DNA from: Actinomycetes bacterium | Lineage (GTDB): Bacteria > Actinomycetota > Actinomycetes > Mycobacteriales > Micromonosporaceae | DNA length: 5,131 nucleotides | Direction: 5' to 3' | Assembly: GCA_023437285.1 (NCBI GenBank) | Contig: JAEZGP010000065.1 | Location: forward strand, 1 to 5,131 | Shown: positions 4,791-5,131 of the stretch, one piece after another | Position numbering within the stretch: position 1 is the stretch's first letter | Layout: each line of letters opens with the position of its first letter | Position numbers and translations under genes: made by a program | The notes under the pieces: model-generated | Databases searched by the model: none | Told to the model about the DNA's origin: nothing | What the model saw: the letters and a program-made list of their open reading frames with translations, nothing else

Positions 4791-5131
4791 CTACCCGCGG
4801 CGGCGCTCGTTGGCTTCGAGGAACCCACGGACGCCGCGCGCCGCACGTAGCGCCTGCCGGATGTGTTCGTGGGCCGTGGTGAGCACCCGGGTGATCCGGT
4901 CCAGGGCGGCCGGCGGCGCGGTAAGCGCGGCGTCCGCCTGGCCGGCCAGCAGCCGTTGGGCGTTGGCGAGGGAGGTCCGCAGGGTACGCAGCTGCACCTC
5001 GGCGGGCCGCGTGTTCACGCCGGCGGCCGTGACCCGCGCTACCCGGCCGACGAACCGGCCGCGTACCTCCATCAGCGACACGGCCGTACTCGTGTCGGTG
5101 TCGGCCGCGATGACGGCCCGCACCCTGGGGC
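4791..5131 (-). CDS. Unrecognised helical protein, C-terminal part (gene runs off the window)
   Basis: This frame is open from the window edge to a TAG at 4791-4793. It has strong third-position G/C bias, so it is probably a real gene. I do not recognise the family. The visible part begins PRVRAVIAADTDTSTAVSLM, continues with a short stretch that could be beta strand (MEVRGRFVGRVARVTA), and then turns into Ala/Leu/Arg-rich, probably helical segments (VQLRTLRTSLANAQRLLAGQ and LDRITRVLTTAHEHIRQALR). It ends GVRGFLEANERRRG. No signal peptide, membrane segment, cysteine or metal motif is visible. A GTG at 5123 could be a start, but no Shine-Dalgarno precedes it and the frame stays open upstream, so I treat the gene as 5'-truncated by the window. 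It converges on the SRP RNA gene, 16 nt from its T-run. Confidence 0.65.
   Translation of the reverse strand, partial: PRVRAVIAADTDTSTAVSLMEVRGRFVGRVARVTAAGVNTRPAEVQLRTLRTSLANAQRLLAGQADAALTAPPAALDRITRVLTTAHEHIRQALRAARGVRGFLEANERRRG

Noticed and set aside
1..5131. CRISPR array, toxin-antitoxin pair, riboswitch or retron
   Set aside because: No regularly spaced repeats, no small gene pair, no riboswitch core and no reverse transcriptase were seen.

Overview
The window reads as chromosomal DNA of a high-GC actinobacterium. Codon third positions are strongly G/C-biased, GTG starts occur, promoters are sparse, and there is a YtrA-type GntR/ABC operon and a short bacterial SRP RNA. The style would suit Micromonosporaceae, but that placement is inference and no ribosomal RNA is present to test it.

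Layout. Positions 1-232 hold no gene I recognise. Positions 233-566 hold a dead C-terminal remnant of a phage/plasmid-type tyrosine recombinase, which has an in-frame stop, a frameshift and substitutions of the box II arginine and of the nucleophilic tyrosine. A perfect 13-bp hairpin (591-623) separates it from a minus-strand tRNA-Ser(CGA) (635-724), so this end looks like the scar of an element that integrated at the 3' end of the tRNA gene. Next come deoD (789-1496, purine nucleoside phosphorylase) and, convergent with it across a strong hairpin, a minus-strand lipoprotein gene (1545-2228). A roughly 270-base divergent control region (2229-2494) follows.

The control region feeds a plus-strand three-gene operon whose genes overlap by 4 nt each: a GntR/YtrA-type repressor (2495-2854), an ABC ATPase (2851-3756) and a six-helix permease (3753-4448). 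The operon is preceded by a TTGACA -35 box, a nested inverted repeat that is a good candidate for the autoregulatory operator, and a 14-bp leader hairpin that reaches the repressor's Shine-Dalgarno. Such operons normally pair a ligand- or stress-sensing repressor with an exporter-like ABC pump, often linked to cell-envelope antibiotics. Here the ATPase has alanine where the Walker B catalytic glutamate is expected.

The operon ends at a 45-nt near-perfect palindrome (4464-4508). Beyond it are a second minus-strand tRNA-Ser, with GGA anticodon (4540-4627), the divergent SRP RNA gene (4683-4774) with its own terminator, and the C-terminal part of an unrecognised helical protein on the minus strand that runs off the window (4791-5131).

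Most of the window is ordinary housekeeping and transport DNA. The points most worth following are the integrase scar at the tRNA, the altered ATPase active site, and the layered control DNA ahead of the repressor gene. I do not see a clearly new system.
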